Shown here: positions 48,888-54,100 of the stretch, piece after piece
Position numbering within the stretch: the stretch's first letter is position 1
How the letters are laid out: each line of letters opens with the position of its first letter
Assembly: GCF_902686445.1 (NCBI RefSeq)
Contig: NC_062218.1
Coordinates: forward strand, 130,256,594 to 130,320,593
Length of the DNA stretch: 64,000 nucleotides
Direction of reading: 5' to 3'
From: Sciurus carolinensis
Lineage: Eukaryota; Chordata; Mammalia; Rodentia; Sciuridae
Program-made: the position numbers and the translations under genes
Notes under the pieces: generated by a model
Seen by the model: only the letters and a program-made list of their open reading frames with translations
What the model was told of the DNA's origin: nothing
Database searches by the model: none

Positions 48888-49503
48888 GTTTCTCTCTCTC
48901 CCCCCCCCCCCCCTCAACTCTATGTTTCCTATACATCTGAGCTAAGAATTGCATGAATAGCTTCTTTCACTCATGGTATTGAAACAAATAGAGCAGAAGC
49001 TGTGGTCCTACTTACCCAACTTCTCTGTCTCCGTCCAACCCTGATCTTTGGACCTAGATTTCAGGCAGCTTGGGAATTTATATGTGAATCCTCATTCTCC
49101 CAATGCCTGTGTTGCTACAGGTTATATGAGTCACCCAGTTCTTTGTTTGAACAATGATAGTACTTAACTGTTTGAATTATTACAAAGATTATGTGTACTA
49201 CTAATATATGTAAAAGCCCCTCATTTAGTGCATAGCACATACTTGGTGCTCAGTAGGTGTATATTGAACTTAAATTTTCCCCTTCCTTCTAGGTTGCCCC
49301 CACCAGGGGTGGAAGAGGCCGGCTGCAGCAGAGAGATGCAGAGTTCCCTCACACAACTTGGCTTAAATGAATCTCCTATCAAGTCTTTTGTTTCCATTTC
49401 AGAAGCCACGGATTGCTTAGTGGACTTCAAAAAGCAACTTACTGTTCAGCCAGTTAGCCGTACACGGACCAAAGCAGGCAGAGGAAGAAGGAGAAAATCC
49501 TGA
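1999..49503 (+). CDS. UIMC1: UIMC1 (RAP80), last eight coding exons, partial gene
   Basis: Join of 1999-2075, 9436-9512, 13813-13966, 42355-42433, 45607-45769, 47491-47554, 48674-48716 and 49293-49503. All junctions are GT-AG and the reading frame runs through every junction to a TGA at 49501-49503. The ~288 residues match, from memory, the C-terminal 40% of human RAP80 (about 720 residues). RAP80 is a nuclear protein of the BRCA1-A complex. It binds K63-linked ubiquitin at DNA breaks and recruits BRCA1 through Abraxas. Its UIMs, SUMO-interacting motif and Abraxas-binding region are encoded upstream of the window. Visible here are two C-x2-C-x11-H-x3-C zinc fingers (13882-13941 and 45617-45676) and a basic tail rich in Arg/Lys/Gly. 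Introns range from 0.6 to 28 kb. Oddity: the end of the second exon appears shifted relative to human (see findings). Confidence 0.96.
2423..4889 (-). mobile_element. LINE-1, 5'-truncated, ORF2 plus 3'UTR
   Basis: Minus-strand L1 of about 2.5 kb. The ORF2 reverse-transcriptase core is readable in 4846-4364, with the FADD catalytic motif at 4412-4423. The C-terminal part of ORF2 is open from 3752 to 2802 (316 codons). Frameshifts and stops between these blocks (for example at 3825) make it dead. The 3'UTR is pyrimidine-rich on the + strand and ends at an A-rich tail near 2430-2455. Target-site duplication: agtcaataggttttt at 2408-2422 and the same with one change at 4890-4904. Low divergence from the 25-kb copy suggests a fairly young element. 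Confidence 0.93.
2638..2668 (-). repeat. Telomere-like TTAGGG tract inside L1 3'UTR
   Basis: On the + strand a short run of CCCTAA-type hexamers with two imperfect units. It sits inside the L1 3'UTR, at the same place as a similar tract in the L1 at 25-27 kb, so it came with the element. Confidence 0.8.
5016..5056 (+). repeat. Homopolymer T tract (about 41 nt)
   Basis: Uninterrupted poly-T about 110 bp beyond the L1 5' junction. No SINE or LINE body follows it on either side, so it may be an expanded A-tail remnant. Its exact length is likely unreliable. Confidence 0.85.
5341..5547 (-). mobile_element. MEN-type dimeric SINE (B1 + ID)
   Basis: On the + strand the reversed ID-like monomer (accagggattgaacctagg) comes first, then a T-rich linker, then a reversed B1/7SL monomer ending near ctgggattacaggtgtgtgc. 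Confidence 0.85.
6916..7037 (-). mobile_element. ID SINE
   Basis: Reversed ID with box-B-like sequence (gagcatcgaacccagtg) and A/T-rich tail at the left. Several substitutions indicate moderate age. Confidence 0.8.
7199..7925 (-). repeat. Old interspersed repeat split by an L1 3' fragment
   Basis: 7199-7418 and about 7766-7925 resemble the two halves of one well-known old mammalian retroelement: phrases like 'cacagttctggag', 'gagcctgcttcctggtt' in the first half and 'gggcactaatcccattc', 'catcacattggggtttagg' in the second. An L1 3'UTR fragment separates them. Family name not assigned with confidence (LTR/MaLR-like). Confidence 0.55.
7603..7765 (-). mobile_element. L1 3'UTR fragment
   Basis: Shares long blocks with 16037-16290 (tacaaatgggg, catgatgtagattcatacc, ttccaccatttttcatg), ending in a T-rich tract equivalent to a reversed A-tail. 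An older L1 subfamily than the 2.4-kb copy. Confidence 0.7.
7996..8275 (+). mobile_element. hAT/Charlie-like non-autonomous DNA transposon relic
   Basis: Phrases such as 'gtaaatattttaggc', 'gcagccataggtagtacat' and 'tggctgtgtttcaata' recur at 27005-27240 and, inverted, at 41365-41530. This is an ancient mammal-wide DNA element. The exact family name is not assigned. Confidence 0.6.
8818..9046 (-). mobile_element. MEN-type dimeric SINE (B1 + ID)
   Basis: Reversed ID-like monomer at 8848-8900, linker, then reversed B1 ending at gccaccgcacctggc. Well preserved. Confidence 0.88.
9134..9247 (+). mobile_element. ID SINE with clear target-site duplication
   Basis: Starts gctggggatatagcacagtg and has box-B-like ggttcaatccc and an A-rich tail. 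It is flanked by ctcaccaaatta at 9122-9133 and 9248-9259. Open frames crossing it are not genes. Confidence 0.93.
9436..9512 (+). CDS. UIMC1: UIMC1 coding exon, donor probably shifted
   Basis: Acceptor ttgcag at 9430-9435. I end the exon at GAA|gtaaga (9512/9513), which leaves 77 nt and phase 0. In the human protein, as I recall it, the coding sequence continues nine residues (the VRIIM..DKE block). The matching bases are present at 9513-9539, but they are followed by 'at' at 9540-9541, not a GT donor. Both ends keep the frame with the next exon (GTT GGT AAC). The short form is therefore preferred; the long form would need a non-canonical donor. Confidence 0.85.
10100..10203 (-). mobile_element. 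ID SINE, young, 28-nt poly-T side
   Basis: Reversed ID: long T run, then gcggtactggggatcgaac through to ctccccagcccc. The flanking duplication is catactcct at 10091-10099 and 10204-10212. It inserted into the second copy of a short tandem duplication (attcatact..ctgattaagattct, units starting near 10063 and 10088). Confidence 0.9.
10441..10515 (+). repeat. (GT)n microsatellite and ID remnant
   Basis: About 14 GT units (10443-10469) followed by a degraded reversed ID 5' half (gcaagcactacaccactgagc). Confidence 0.8.
11207..11340 (+). mobile_element. ID SINE
   Basis: Forward copy from ggggctggggttgtggcttg to the A/T tail. It includes the 'ggtattgtgtccatctaca' block of the longer sciurid ID subfamily. 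Candidate duplication is tatcata on each side. Confidence 0.87.
12230..12440 (+). repeat. MIR-type relic
   Basis: Carries the usual MIR core wording (gggtttgagtctaga, cctttccaagcctcagtttt, gtgagggatgg..gaaaacacttggca). Ancient mammal-wide SINE. Confidence 0.65.
13238..13382 (+). mobile_element. ID SINE
   Basis: Forward ID from gggactgggtttgtagctca through the box-B-like region, then tandem taaa and 'attgtgtccatctacaact' tail block. Confidence 0.87.
13480..13690 (+). repeat. MIR-type relic
   Basis: Matches the MIR pattern: cagctctgacatttatt, gtgcaagttccttaact, attgtgagaattaaatgag, agtgcttagtataca. Located just upstream of the next UIMC1 exon. Confidence 0.65.
13813..13966 (+). CDS. UIMC1: UIMC1 coding exon, first zinc finger
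   Basis: Acceptor ttcttcag at 13805-13812; donor tca g|gtaaag at 13967; 154 nt, entering in phase 0 and leaving one base. The zinc finger is at 13882-13941: Cys-x2-Cys-x11-His-x3-Cys with the ligands in CPLC, ERH and YC. Such UBZ4-like C2HC fingers lie in the RAP80 C-terminal zinc-finger region. One residue between the first Cys pair and His is Gly where I recall Cys in human; it is not a ligand. Confidence 0.96.
14515..14734 (-). mobile_element. MEN-type dimeric SINE (B1 + ID)
   Basis: Reversed, with a T/G-rich left edge, ID-like monomer at 14563-14612, then B1 ending at gccaccatatctggcc. Confidence 0.83.
15976..16016 (-). mobile_element. ID fragment
   Basis: Only the 5' third of a reversed ID (gggcaagcactctaccaact..cccta) remains, abutting the L1 fragment to the right. 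Confidence 0.6.
16037..16290 (-). mobile_element. L1 3'UTR fragment
   Basis: Same subfamily as 7603-7765 and extends further into the pyrimidine-rich 3'UTR (ttccaccatttttcatgcc, then C/T-rich). Minus orientation. Confidence 0.72.
17780..18320 (+). repeat. Ancient interspersed repeat, family not assigned
   Basis: Wording common in old mammal-wide repeats (tctgtggagcttataatctagtag, then ggcatttgagtagacacct and caggcagagagaccag). Too decayed to name. Confidence 0.4.
18410..18640 (+). repeat. MIR-type relic
   Basis: Follows MIR order: gactagacagatctgg, gataggttatcttacctc, aataaaattagcccgac, tatttagctctgtgct, aataaatatttgctatt. Confidence 0.55.
19303..19332 (+). repeat. Perfect 12-bp inverted repeat
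   Basis: ctctgatcacat at 19303-19314, loop gtttca, then its exact reverse complement at 19321-19332. No repeat family recognised around it. Confidence 0.9.
19903..20031 (-). mobile_element. ID SINE
   Basis: Reversed long-type ID (tagttgtagatggacacagt..gagctacaatccgagcc). Confidence 0.85.
20315..20443 (-). mobile_element. ID SINE (left member of a pair)
   Basis: Reversed long-type ID ending ccacaaccccagccc-like at 20443. A target-like gatttctttt occurs on both sides, near 20302 and 20445. Confidence 0.82.
20461..20599 (-). mobile_element. ID SINE (right member of a pair)
   Basis: Second reversed ID only 17 bp from the previous one, also next to a ggattactttttct site at 20600. Two insertions in the same T-rich target. 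Confidence 0.82.
21301..21352 (+). repeat. (ATCT)n microsatellite
   Basis: About nine perfect ATCT units, one interruption, then two or three more. Likely polymorphic. Confidence 0.95.
21365..21561 (-). mobile_element. MEN-type dimeric SINE, degraded
   Basis: Reversed; the ID monomer is shortened, the B1 monomer ends at gtgccaccatacttggct. Confidence 0.72.
22570..22594 (+). repeat. (GT)n microsatellite
   Basis: Twelve GT-type units with one GA interruption. Confidence 0.9.
24268..24298 (+). repeat. (TG)n microsatellite
   Basis: About 15 uninterrupted TG units. Confidence 0.95.
24300..24890 (+). mobile_element. Old L1 (L1ME-like) 3' region, interrupted by a SINE
   Basis: Wording of the L1ME 3'UTR (aaatatctgttcttttcaaat, ttggtttgtcgaaatcagga, ggttcacac) on both sides of a MEN insertion at 24489-24672. 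Confidence 0.5.
24489..24672 (-). mobile_element. MEN-type dimeric SINE
   Basis: Reversed ID monomer with a shortened start, then B1 ending tgggattataggcatgtacc. Nested in an old L1 relic. Confidence 0.8.
25064..26993 (+). mobile_element. LINE-1, 5'-truncated, ORF2 plus 3'UTR and A-tail
   Basis: Plus-strand L1 of about 1.9 kb, closely similar to the reversed copy at 2423-4889. It starts within ORF2. The frame is open at 25208-25681, then broken by a Trp-to-stop change at 25679-25681, a stop near 25987-25989 and another Trp-to-stop near 26523-26525. It has a G-rich 3'UTR and a 14-nt A-tail to 26997. No convincing target-site duplication found. Dead copy. Confidence 0.93.
26751..26789 (+). repeat. 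Telomere-like TTAGGG tract inside L1 3'UTR
   Basis: Five to six TTAGGG-type units with small imperfections, directly after the G-rich gggtgggagggg part of the L1 3'UTR. Equivalent in position to 2638-2668. Confidence 0.9.
27005..27240 (+). mobile_element. hAT/Charlie-like DNA transposon relic
   Basis: Contains gggcagatagtaaatacttt, aggctttgcagaccatac and tatgtttcaataaaagttta. Same family as 7996-8275. The L1 A-tail abuts its left end. Confidence 0.65.
28016..28126 (-). mobile_element. ID SINE
   Basis: Reversed ID with a T-rich left edge broken by two Cs; flanked by cacatttt (from 28013) and again at about 28126-28133. Confidence 0.87.
28161..28202 (+). repeat. (CTCC)n/(CT)n microsatellite
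   Basis: About eight CTCC units then CT units, located where the A-tail of the adjacent reversed SINE would be. Confidence 0.93.
28203..28405 (-). mobile_element. MEN-type dimeric SINE
   Basis: Reversed ID-like monomer (ggtaccaggaattgaaccc) then B1 ending gtgccaccgcacccagctt. Confidence 0.87.
29036..29122 (-). mobile_element. ID SINE inserted in an L1 relic
   Basis: Reversed ID (gctaggaatcgatcccaggg..aagctacactataaccccc). The paralogous L1 near 42.97 kb lacks it, so it postdates the common L1 ancestor. Confidence 0.78.
29126..30369 (-). mobile_element. L1 3' region, copy A of a near-identical pair
   Basis: Minus-strand L1 ORF2 C-terminus (80-codon open stretch 29654-29412 with the usual L1 end wording, [15 protein letters not shown]) plus flanking ORF2. 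The part 29182-30080 aligns with 43035-43927 with, by eye, three substitutions and one 6-nt indel. Outside that block the two copies diverge clearly. Confidence 0.88.
30378..31336 (-). mobile_element. Old L1 ORF2 relic
   Basis: Reversed L1 wording at lower identity (cacttagcataatgatttt, gtagtattctacaatgtgga, gggaatggaattgctagg, tttgcattcccctgataacc, gatgttgaaaattctttt). Ancient and broken. Confidence 0.65.
32081..32139 (+). mobile_element. Internally deleted ID SINE
   Basis: Starts gggctggggagatacctcag, jumps from the A-box region straight to caccagcacc and a 19-nt A-tail. The middle of the tRNA-like body, including box B, is missing. Flanking acagttgt occurs at about 32073 and 32152. Confidence 0.75.
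32860..33260 (+). mobile_element. Old L1 (L1ME-like) 3'UTR
   Basis: Order of phrases fits L1ME: caacttcaacaattagcatc, gaagcagttttcaagcatg, ttcaaacaagattcaca, tattgcatttggttgatgtc. A similar piece lies near 31490-31580. Confidence 0.55.
35120..35500 (+). mobile_element. Old L1 ORF2 reverse-transcriptase fragment
   Basis: Plus-strand L1 wording (gatgcagaaaatgcatttga, ccctaagatcaggaacagga, gttctagccaggacatta). Degraded with many stops. Confidence 0.65.
35549..35698 (-). mobile_element. ID SINE
   Basis: Reversed long-type ID: tagttgtggatggacacaat to gagctacaaccctagccc. Confidence 0.88.
36110..36330 (-). mobile_element. Old L1 3'UTR-like fragment
   Basis: Resembles the L1 3'UTR layout (gttgtacatgata, ttcattctactgtctttcc, then pyrimidine-rich). 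Orientation inferred from the T-rich left edge. Confidence 0.45.
36526..36665 (-). mobile_element. ID SINE (first in an insertion stack)
   Basis: Reversed long-type ID. Flanked by atgtttttattt near 36519 and again at 36667. Confidence 0.87.
36676..36822 (-). mobile_element. ID SINE (second in an insertion stack)
   Basis: Reversed long-type ID ending gctacatccccaccct. Flanked by catgtttttattttt at 36666 and 36824, the same target used by its neighbours. Confidence 0.87.
36839..37716 (-). mobile_element. Chimeric L1: GC-rich 5' segment joined to ORF2 end and 3'UTR
   Basis: Reading on the minus strand, the element starts with about 184 bp of GC-rich sequence (37716-37533), then switches near 37532 to the L1 ORF2 C-terminus (open 37459-37082) and 3'UTR with an A/T-rich tail. 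A 15-nt duplication, catgtttttattttt, lies at 36824-36838 and 37717-37731, outside both parts, so both were inserted together. Unlike the other two young L1s, its 3'UTR lacks the telomere-like tract. Confidence 0.85.
38083..38149 (+). mobile_element. 67-bp L1 3'-end insertion
   Basis: Only the last part of the L1 3'UTR plus A-tail (catgtacaaacagagaaaca..tttgtttacaat, then 14 A). Flanked by aaacatatgaga at 38071-38082 and 38150-38161. Confidence 0.9.
38377..38415 (+). repeat. (AT)n-rich microsatellite
   Basis: Alternating TA/AT with a few A or T interruptions. Confidence 0.9.
39276..39492 (-). mobile_element. MEN-type dimeric SINE with 17-nt duplication
   Basis: Reversed dimer with an (ATT)n-like left edge. 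Flanked by tctagaaacagttaatt at 39259-39275 and the same with one change at 39493-39509. Confidence 0.92.
39682..39908 (-). mobile_element. MEN-type dimeric SINE
   Basis: Reversed ID-like monomer, a T-rich linker with about 20 T, then B1 ending gtgccaccatgcctggct. Confidence 0.88.
40684..40970 (+). mobile_element. MEN-type dimeric SINE split by an ID
   Basis: Forward B1 monomer (agccaggtatggtggcac..ctgtctcaaaataaa), linker, then the host ID-like monomer, whose body resumes at 40908 after a nested ID and ends in a CAA-rich tail. Confidence 0.88.
40819..40907 (+). mobile_element. ID SINE nested in a MEN dimer
   Basis: Young ID (gggctggggatttagctcag..ggttcaatcctcag) with a 13-nt A-tail. The target ggctggggta (40809-40818) is repeated as ggctggaata at 40908-40917. 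Confidence 0.87.
41365..41530 (-). mobile_element. hAT/Charlie-like DNA transposon relic
   Basis: Inverted relative to 27005-27240: gtaggcaaactatggcca, gtaaataaaatttgattgaa, acacagccacacccat, cctaaaatatctaccatctg. Confidence 0.65.
42355..42433 (+). CDS. UIMC1: UIMC1 coding exon between the zinc fingers
   Basis: Long T/C tract then gtgaag acceptor (42349-42354); donor aa|gtaagt at 42434; 79 nt with phase 1 entry and two bases left over. Encodes V-L-T-R-R-Q then a Lys/Thr/Ser-rich linker ending T-S-L-D-I-D, as in human. It is flanked by the near-identical L1 blocks at 29.2-30.1 and 43.0-43.9 kb. Confidence 0.96.
42434..45606 (+). other. UIMC1: UIMC1 intron
   Basis: 3.2 kb. Holds L1 copy B (about 42950-43927) and a MIR-like relic around 44230-44480. 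The rest is AT-rich with nothing I can name. Confidence 0.8.
42950..43927 (-). mobile_element. L1 3' region, copy B of a near-identical pair
   Basis: Minus-strand L1 ORF2 C-terminus (open 43501-43259) in the same orientation as copy A. The block 43035-43927 is almost identical to 29182-30080. The left part (42950-43034) is clearly more diverged from its counterpart, and similarity stops after atgtata at 43927. Confidence 0.9.
45607..45769 (+). CDS. UIMC1: UIMC1 coding exon, second zinc finger
   Basis: Acceptor attggctag at 45598-45606; donor cgaaag|gtatgt at 45770; 163 nt ending in phase 0. The second Cys-x2-Cys-x11-His-x3-Cys finger is at 45617-45676, followed by an acidic Gly-rich linker ([10 protein letters not shown]) and S-T-V-E-G-K-W. 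Its last residues (LRNRK) look about three shorter than the human end as I recall it. Confidence 0.96.
45921..46028 (+). mobile_element. ID SINE, degraded
   Basis: Forward copy: gggatgtaactcagtggtag, box-B-like gattcgattcc, then a CCA/CAAA-rich tail. Confidence 0.75.
46173..46330 (+). repeat. (CA)n then TA-rich microsatellite
   Basis: About 20 CA units to 46213, followed by about 110 bp of TA/TAC-rich imperfect repeats. Confidence 0.93.
46609..46735 (-). mobile_element. ID SINE
   Basis: Reversed long-type ID (tagttgttgatagatcttta..gagccacaaccccaaccc). Confidence 0.85.
47491..47554 (+). CDS. UIMC1: UIMC1 coding exon
   Basis: Acceptor ctgttacag at 47482-47490; donor gta g|gtgaga at 47555; 64 nt, phase 0 to phase 1. 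Encodes [20 protein letters not shown] plus Val, very close to human RAP80. Confidence 0.95.
47555..48673 (+). other. UIMC1: UIMC1 intron
   Basis: 1.1 kb, with one 5'-truncated reversed ID (47970-48031). Otherwise nothing recognised. Confidence 0.85.
47970..48031 (-). mobile_element. 5'-truncated ID SINE
   Basis: Reversed ID lacking its first ~30 bp; ends at ggcaggcactc. Flanked by tctccctattttt at 47957-47969 and 48032-48044, so the truncation happened at insertion. Confidence 0.88.
48674..48716 (+). CDS. UIMC1: UIMC1 coding exon (43 nt)
   Basis: Acceptor ctatcacag; donor ttc ag|gtgagt at 48717. Encodes D-A-E-I-K then K-S-S-E-T-G-T-F-R across junctions, matching the human segment. Confidence 0.94.
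48717..49292 (+). other. UIMC1: UIMC1 last intron
   Basis: 576 nt, including a polymorphic-looking pyrimidine microsatellite at 48839-48914. Confidence 0.9.
48839..48914 (+). repeat. (TATCTC)n / (CT)n / C-run microsatellite
   Basis: About seven TATCTC units, then CT units, then a run of 14 C. Length is likely unreliable in assembly. Confidence 0.93.
49293..49503 (+). CDS. UIMC1: UIMC1 last coding exon and stop
   Basis: Acceptor ccttccttctag at 49281-49292; one base completes Arg, then 69 codons and TGA at 49501. Encodes [12 protein letters not shown], the [20 protein letters not shown] stretch, and the basic end [11 protein letters not shown] (human ends in Phe, as I recall). Confidence 0.97.
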
Positions 49504-49760
49504 ATTTCTGAACTCGAAGGTTGACAAACCATTAGTAATCAGGGTGGGCCATGTTCATTAAGCCGTAGTGGCCTCCATTTCATTGTTTAGCAAGTTTTGA
49601 CCCTGCAGTTTTCACCACCAGCACCCACTCACTCAGCATCCTGGTTTTTATGTTTTCTGTGATCTATACAGACAGCTGTGTAAAGTATTCTGTTTTATAA
49701 CAGTCTGTTTGAATTTACTTATAGTTAAAAGAAAGTTTAAATATATTTATCTATGTATGA
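49504..49760 (+). other. UIMC1: UIMC1 3'UTR with candidate poly(A) signal
   Basis: No AATAAA in the first 250 nt. The best candidate is the variant AATATA at 49740-49745, with a G/T-rich run at 49793-49811 that could serve as the downstream element. End of transcript therefore uncertain. Confidence 0.4.
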
Positions 49761-50065
49761 AATCTTATTTCAGTAGAGAAGAATTTCCTTTTGGGGGGGC
49801 GTTGGGTGAGGATATTTTAATTGTGGAGTTAGTTGTCATAAATTATGTGTTTCTGAATGAATTTCATTAGTAATCTTTGATATTCCAGCTACATTCACTT
49901 AATCTATAGAACACAGTCCAGAATATGTGTGATTGATTACCTTTACTGACACCATTCTGGAAGGTGCCAGGACATTGAATCCCACTAGTTATTTTGCTTT
50001 CCCTTTGATTCATTGACCTGCTGCTTCTTGCTTTCCTCACCCAGTTAAGAATTCTCAGCCAAAAG

Positions 50066-50300
50066 CTGGGTACAGTGGTGCATGCCTATAATCCAAGAGG
50101 CTTGGGAGGCTGAGGTAGGAGGATCACAAGTTCAAAGCCAGCCTCAGCAACTTAGTGAGGCCCTAAGCAACTTAGCAAGACCCTGTCTCAAAATTTAAAA
50201 AATAAAATATAAAGGACTGGGAATGTGGCTCAGTAGTTAAGTGCCCCTGGGTTCAATCCTCAGTACCAAAAATGAAAACAAAAACAAAAATGAAACATCA
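50066..50300 (+). mobile_element. MEN-type dimeric SINE (B1 + ID)
   Basis: Textbook forward order: B1 (gctgggtacagtggtgcatg..ctgtctcaaaa), A-rich linker, ID-like monomer (ggactgggaatgtggctcag), A-rich tail. Confidence 0.93.
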
Positions 50301-51019
50301 AAAAAACCCAGCCAGAACATAGAACATTTAAGAGAAGTGTCCTGCCATTTTTCCTAGGATTTTGTAGGTAAAAAATCTGGTATTAGTTCCTATGTGATAT
50401 TTTTTCAAAATAGATTAACCAATGGGATGCCAGGCATAAAAGATTGGTTTTCTTGCTGCCAAAGGTCAAAGCAGCAATAGTGATTTCTGTTCCACTAACA
50501 TTACTAGAAATAGTGCATATTATTCACCTCTTTGCCTGGGAGCTTCCAGTACAGAACAAAAATATGGTCTATTCTCAGTGCACAAGCAAACTGCAAAGAG
50601 GAGAGGTTGTGAAATGACAGAGGTAGCTACCTGAGGGAAATGACCAGCTCTGGCCCCAGCTGCTTTGAAGATATCATGAAAGATTGTAGGAGGTAGCTGT
50701 TGACCAGAAAGAGATCTTGGGTCATGATAAATGGACACACAATGCAAAGGCTTCTAACTTCCGATTTATCAAGTCCCAAGTTACCATTTCCTTTATTTTA
50801 AAATTAAAATGAGTTAATCTGACGTAGGTATCTGGAATGTAAGACCCAGCACAGGCATTAAGGCACTGTTTTCTGCCCTAGGGACATTAGCACACAAGCT
50901 CCTTGAGTTAAGGCAGGATGGTAGGCTCACTGCCATCCATAGATAATGTCTTGTTGTTGGATGATACTGACATTGCAGCTGGTATCACATATGTAATAGC
51001 TATTTTTTTTTTGAGCAGT

Positions 51020-51160
51020 TATTATAGAACAGGTAATGAATGTACCTTCATTTAATCCTCATAGCAACTCTATGAAGGTGGTAGGTATTATAACCCATTT
51101 TCAGATGAGAAAACAAAGGCTCAGAGAAAAAATAAAGCCACTCTTTGTCCATGTCAGTAA
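51020..51160 (-). repeat. MIR-type relic
   Basis: Core wording tttaatcctcatagcaactc, attataacccattttcagat, gagaaaacaaaggctcagag. Confidence 0.75.
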
Positions 51161-54100
51161 AACTGTGGCGCCCCTACTCTTCAGTTCTAAACAAAATGCT
51201 TTATTTTGACTCTAGTATTGATTATTTTCCTTCTAAGGAAAAGTAGTTTATCAGTTATGTCCCATCTGCTTAACCCTTGCTCATCTTCTCTCTCATTAAA
51301 TGGCAGTTTATTGGAGGTAGAGCTCTGTAAACAGGGGAGAGTGTGTTTATCTCTTTGCCTAAAGGAAATGGAAAGTGCTCTTTCTAGAAGGTGAACTATT
51401 TAACTTAAAATTGAGCAGTTGCCATAGAACATGGTACAGTGGCAGGAAGGTATGGATCAGCCAGACCAGGGAACCCCTAGGTTTATTTATTAGCTAATGG
51501 AGAATGAAGGGAAGAACAATCACTGCCCCCCACCCCCAAACACACACACCTCCCATAGCTATCTTCAGTAAGAACTGCTGCCTGCCCCCCCGCCCCCGCC
51601 TCTTTCCCATGCTGTGGTCTTGGAGTAAGCACATTAATGAAAGGATAGAAGAGACAAAGTGGAAAGTGTGTCAGACCAAGCCAAGTCTGCACTGTTTCTG
51701 ATACAAGTTACTCAGCCTCTCTGAACTTAGTTTTCTTTGCCTATAAAATGAGAAAAACTATATTTACAGGCTTCTAAGGATTAATATAATGTGTATAAAA
51801 GTTGTAGAACAGTATATGTCACATAGAAGATGGTGAGTTAGTGGCAGCAGTTGTTACTAATATGACATTAGTCTTGTGTGTCCTAAGTGGTGTTGCAATG
51901 AGGCGTGGAAGTGCCAGAGAGTGGAGATGCAAGAGGAGATATTTCTGAGGACTGAGCACTCACTCAGAGGGTCTACTATAGCCCCATCAACCACCAGCCT
52001 GCCACAGGAAGCTTAGTTCTTGGACATTTGGAGCTTTCCTGGGGCCCCTGGCATAGTTCTTCTGAAAGATGGGAAGCTACAGTGATACTGGTGTTGCAGA
52101 CTCATGGAAAGCTGGAAAGCTTCATGAACTTCACAAGCTATTACCATAAATTGGGAGAAAGAGATTCCTCTGTGTTAGGCATTGTAACTGTGTTATCTCA
52201 TCCTTACAACAGTCCTCCAGCAGGGGCTGTGCCTGGCCCACTTCCCTTGGGCACTCACCCTTCTACTTCATGCCCACAGGGCCCATTGCAAGTACCTATG
52301 ATGCCCCTCCTGAGGACTTCTCTTGGCTTGTGTTGGCACATGCTGGGAGTGTCAGGGAAGCAGTTCCCTGGGGTAGCTCTCAGCCATTGAAAATGAAAGT
52401 TGGAGAATAAATACCCCATCTTCTTGACCCCTCAGGTGGAATAAGGTATAGTCTACTCTTCTTTCTGTTGAATTGGATGTCAGTAGCTCCTGGCAACAAC
52501 TTAATTATGTACCCTCCTCTGTTGGCTTTCCCTTGTTACCTTGCTTCAGACTCTCCTGTTAAGACCAGGACTACGTAACAGTTTCATGTAAATGCAGGGT
52601 TAGAACCTGAGAAATTTTGTTACATTTCTGTATCCTAGGTATTTCACTTTTATCACCCTAATCCTGGCCCTTTCCCAAATAAAGTTTTGCCCTCAAGTTA
52701 GGTCCACTTCTAGGGGTACTCAACCTAAATCAAATCCTTTGAAGAAATTAGTCTCCATGTTTTATAAATGGATAACAAATTCAGGAAAGTAAAAGTTTTT
52801 ATCACAACTGGTAAATTGGATGGAATTTGAACACAGGTCTATTTTGACACCAGAACTTAAACTGTCTGTACTATGTCTGACCTCCCACTTGACTCACAAA
52901 ACAGATGACTCCATGGAAATTTCAAGCTTGGTAGGCTCATTCTCACCTATGGGGCAGGGCAGCTTTGTCTTTAAGTTGATTTTAGTTGATGAGAATTTGG
53001 GGGAGGAGAAGGGAAGCAGAAAATGGATGGTGGAGGGTTGGTAGTTACCACTGGGAAGATGGGAAAATGTGGACACCCAAGTGGAAAGTGCCATTTGCAC
53101 CAGCAAGACAGGAGAGACTGTTTATTTCCTCTCCATTTCAAAAGCCCTGAATTATTGAGGTTATGGGAGGGCCCTTCTATTTAACAAAAATTAGCTGATA
53201 GGTCTTCTTTATCAGGTCTAGAACCAGGACCTGAGGCTCCAAGGTGAATAAGAAAAATTACCTGGGAGCCCACAGTGAAGTGGATAAGAGGAACACATAT
53301 ATAGATGATTTTAATAAACTTGTAAATGCAATGAAATTAGCAAAACCAAGATAATAGGGAATGGGTAGGCAGGCTTCCAGCTGGGCAGGGCCAGGAAGAG
53401 CCTGTCAACAAGGACTTCCCCACCATTGCTGACTGAACTGCAGTTTAACAGATGAGGGGAAATTTGGTGAAAAGGCTGGAGAGTCCAAAGTGGGTGTCAT
53501 TCCAGACAAATATGCATCAACAAAGACATTACAAAAGTAGCTTGTTGCCTTTGGAAGATTTGCAAGGTACAGTCAGAGTACAAAGGGCATCTATGCTGGG
53601 GCCCTCTGAGGGCCTGTGTCCCTGGCTGCAGGCACTGAAGGTGGAGAGCAGCAAGTTCAGAGCAGGGAGGGCCTGGCCTCCCAACCCAGCAGCTGTACTC
53701 TACCCCTGTTCCACAGTTCCTTCCTGATGGTTAAAAGATTGCACTAAGGGGCTATGAGGGAAGTGTGTCTGGATTTGTCCTTCCCCTTGCTGGTCAGTGA
53801 CCATCTGGTGTCTGCATCTGCATCTGCCTTGCCTCTGCTACAGCCAGATCTGTCCCAGCTGCTCACAGACCTCAAGCCCAATCAGCATCCCTCCACCAAC
53901 CTTGACCCAGAATTTCCCTGGCACTGCAACTAGGGGATCAGGGCACCCACCTCCTAGTGAAATGGACTTAGCACTTTAAGAAACACTGACAGGAGTTCTG
54001 GTAATGCTTGTCATCTGTATCCTCATGCTGGCTCAAGAGAGTACAGATGTTAGGTCCTGGGTTCAATCTCCAGTACAGTGGGGAAGAAAGGTGCAAATGC

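Noticed and set aside
52028..52390. 120-codon + strand frame in the intergenic spacer
   Set aside because: No known resemblance, no promoter or splice signals that stand out, and no gene expected here in related genomes.
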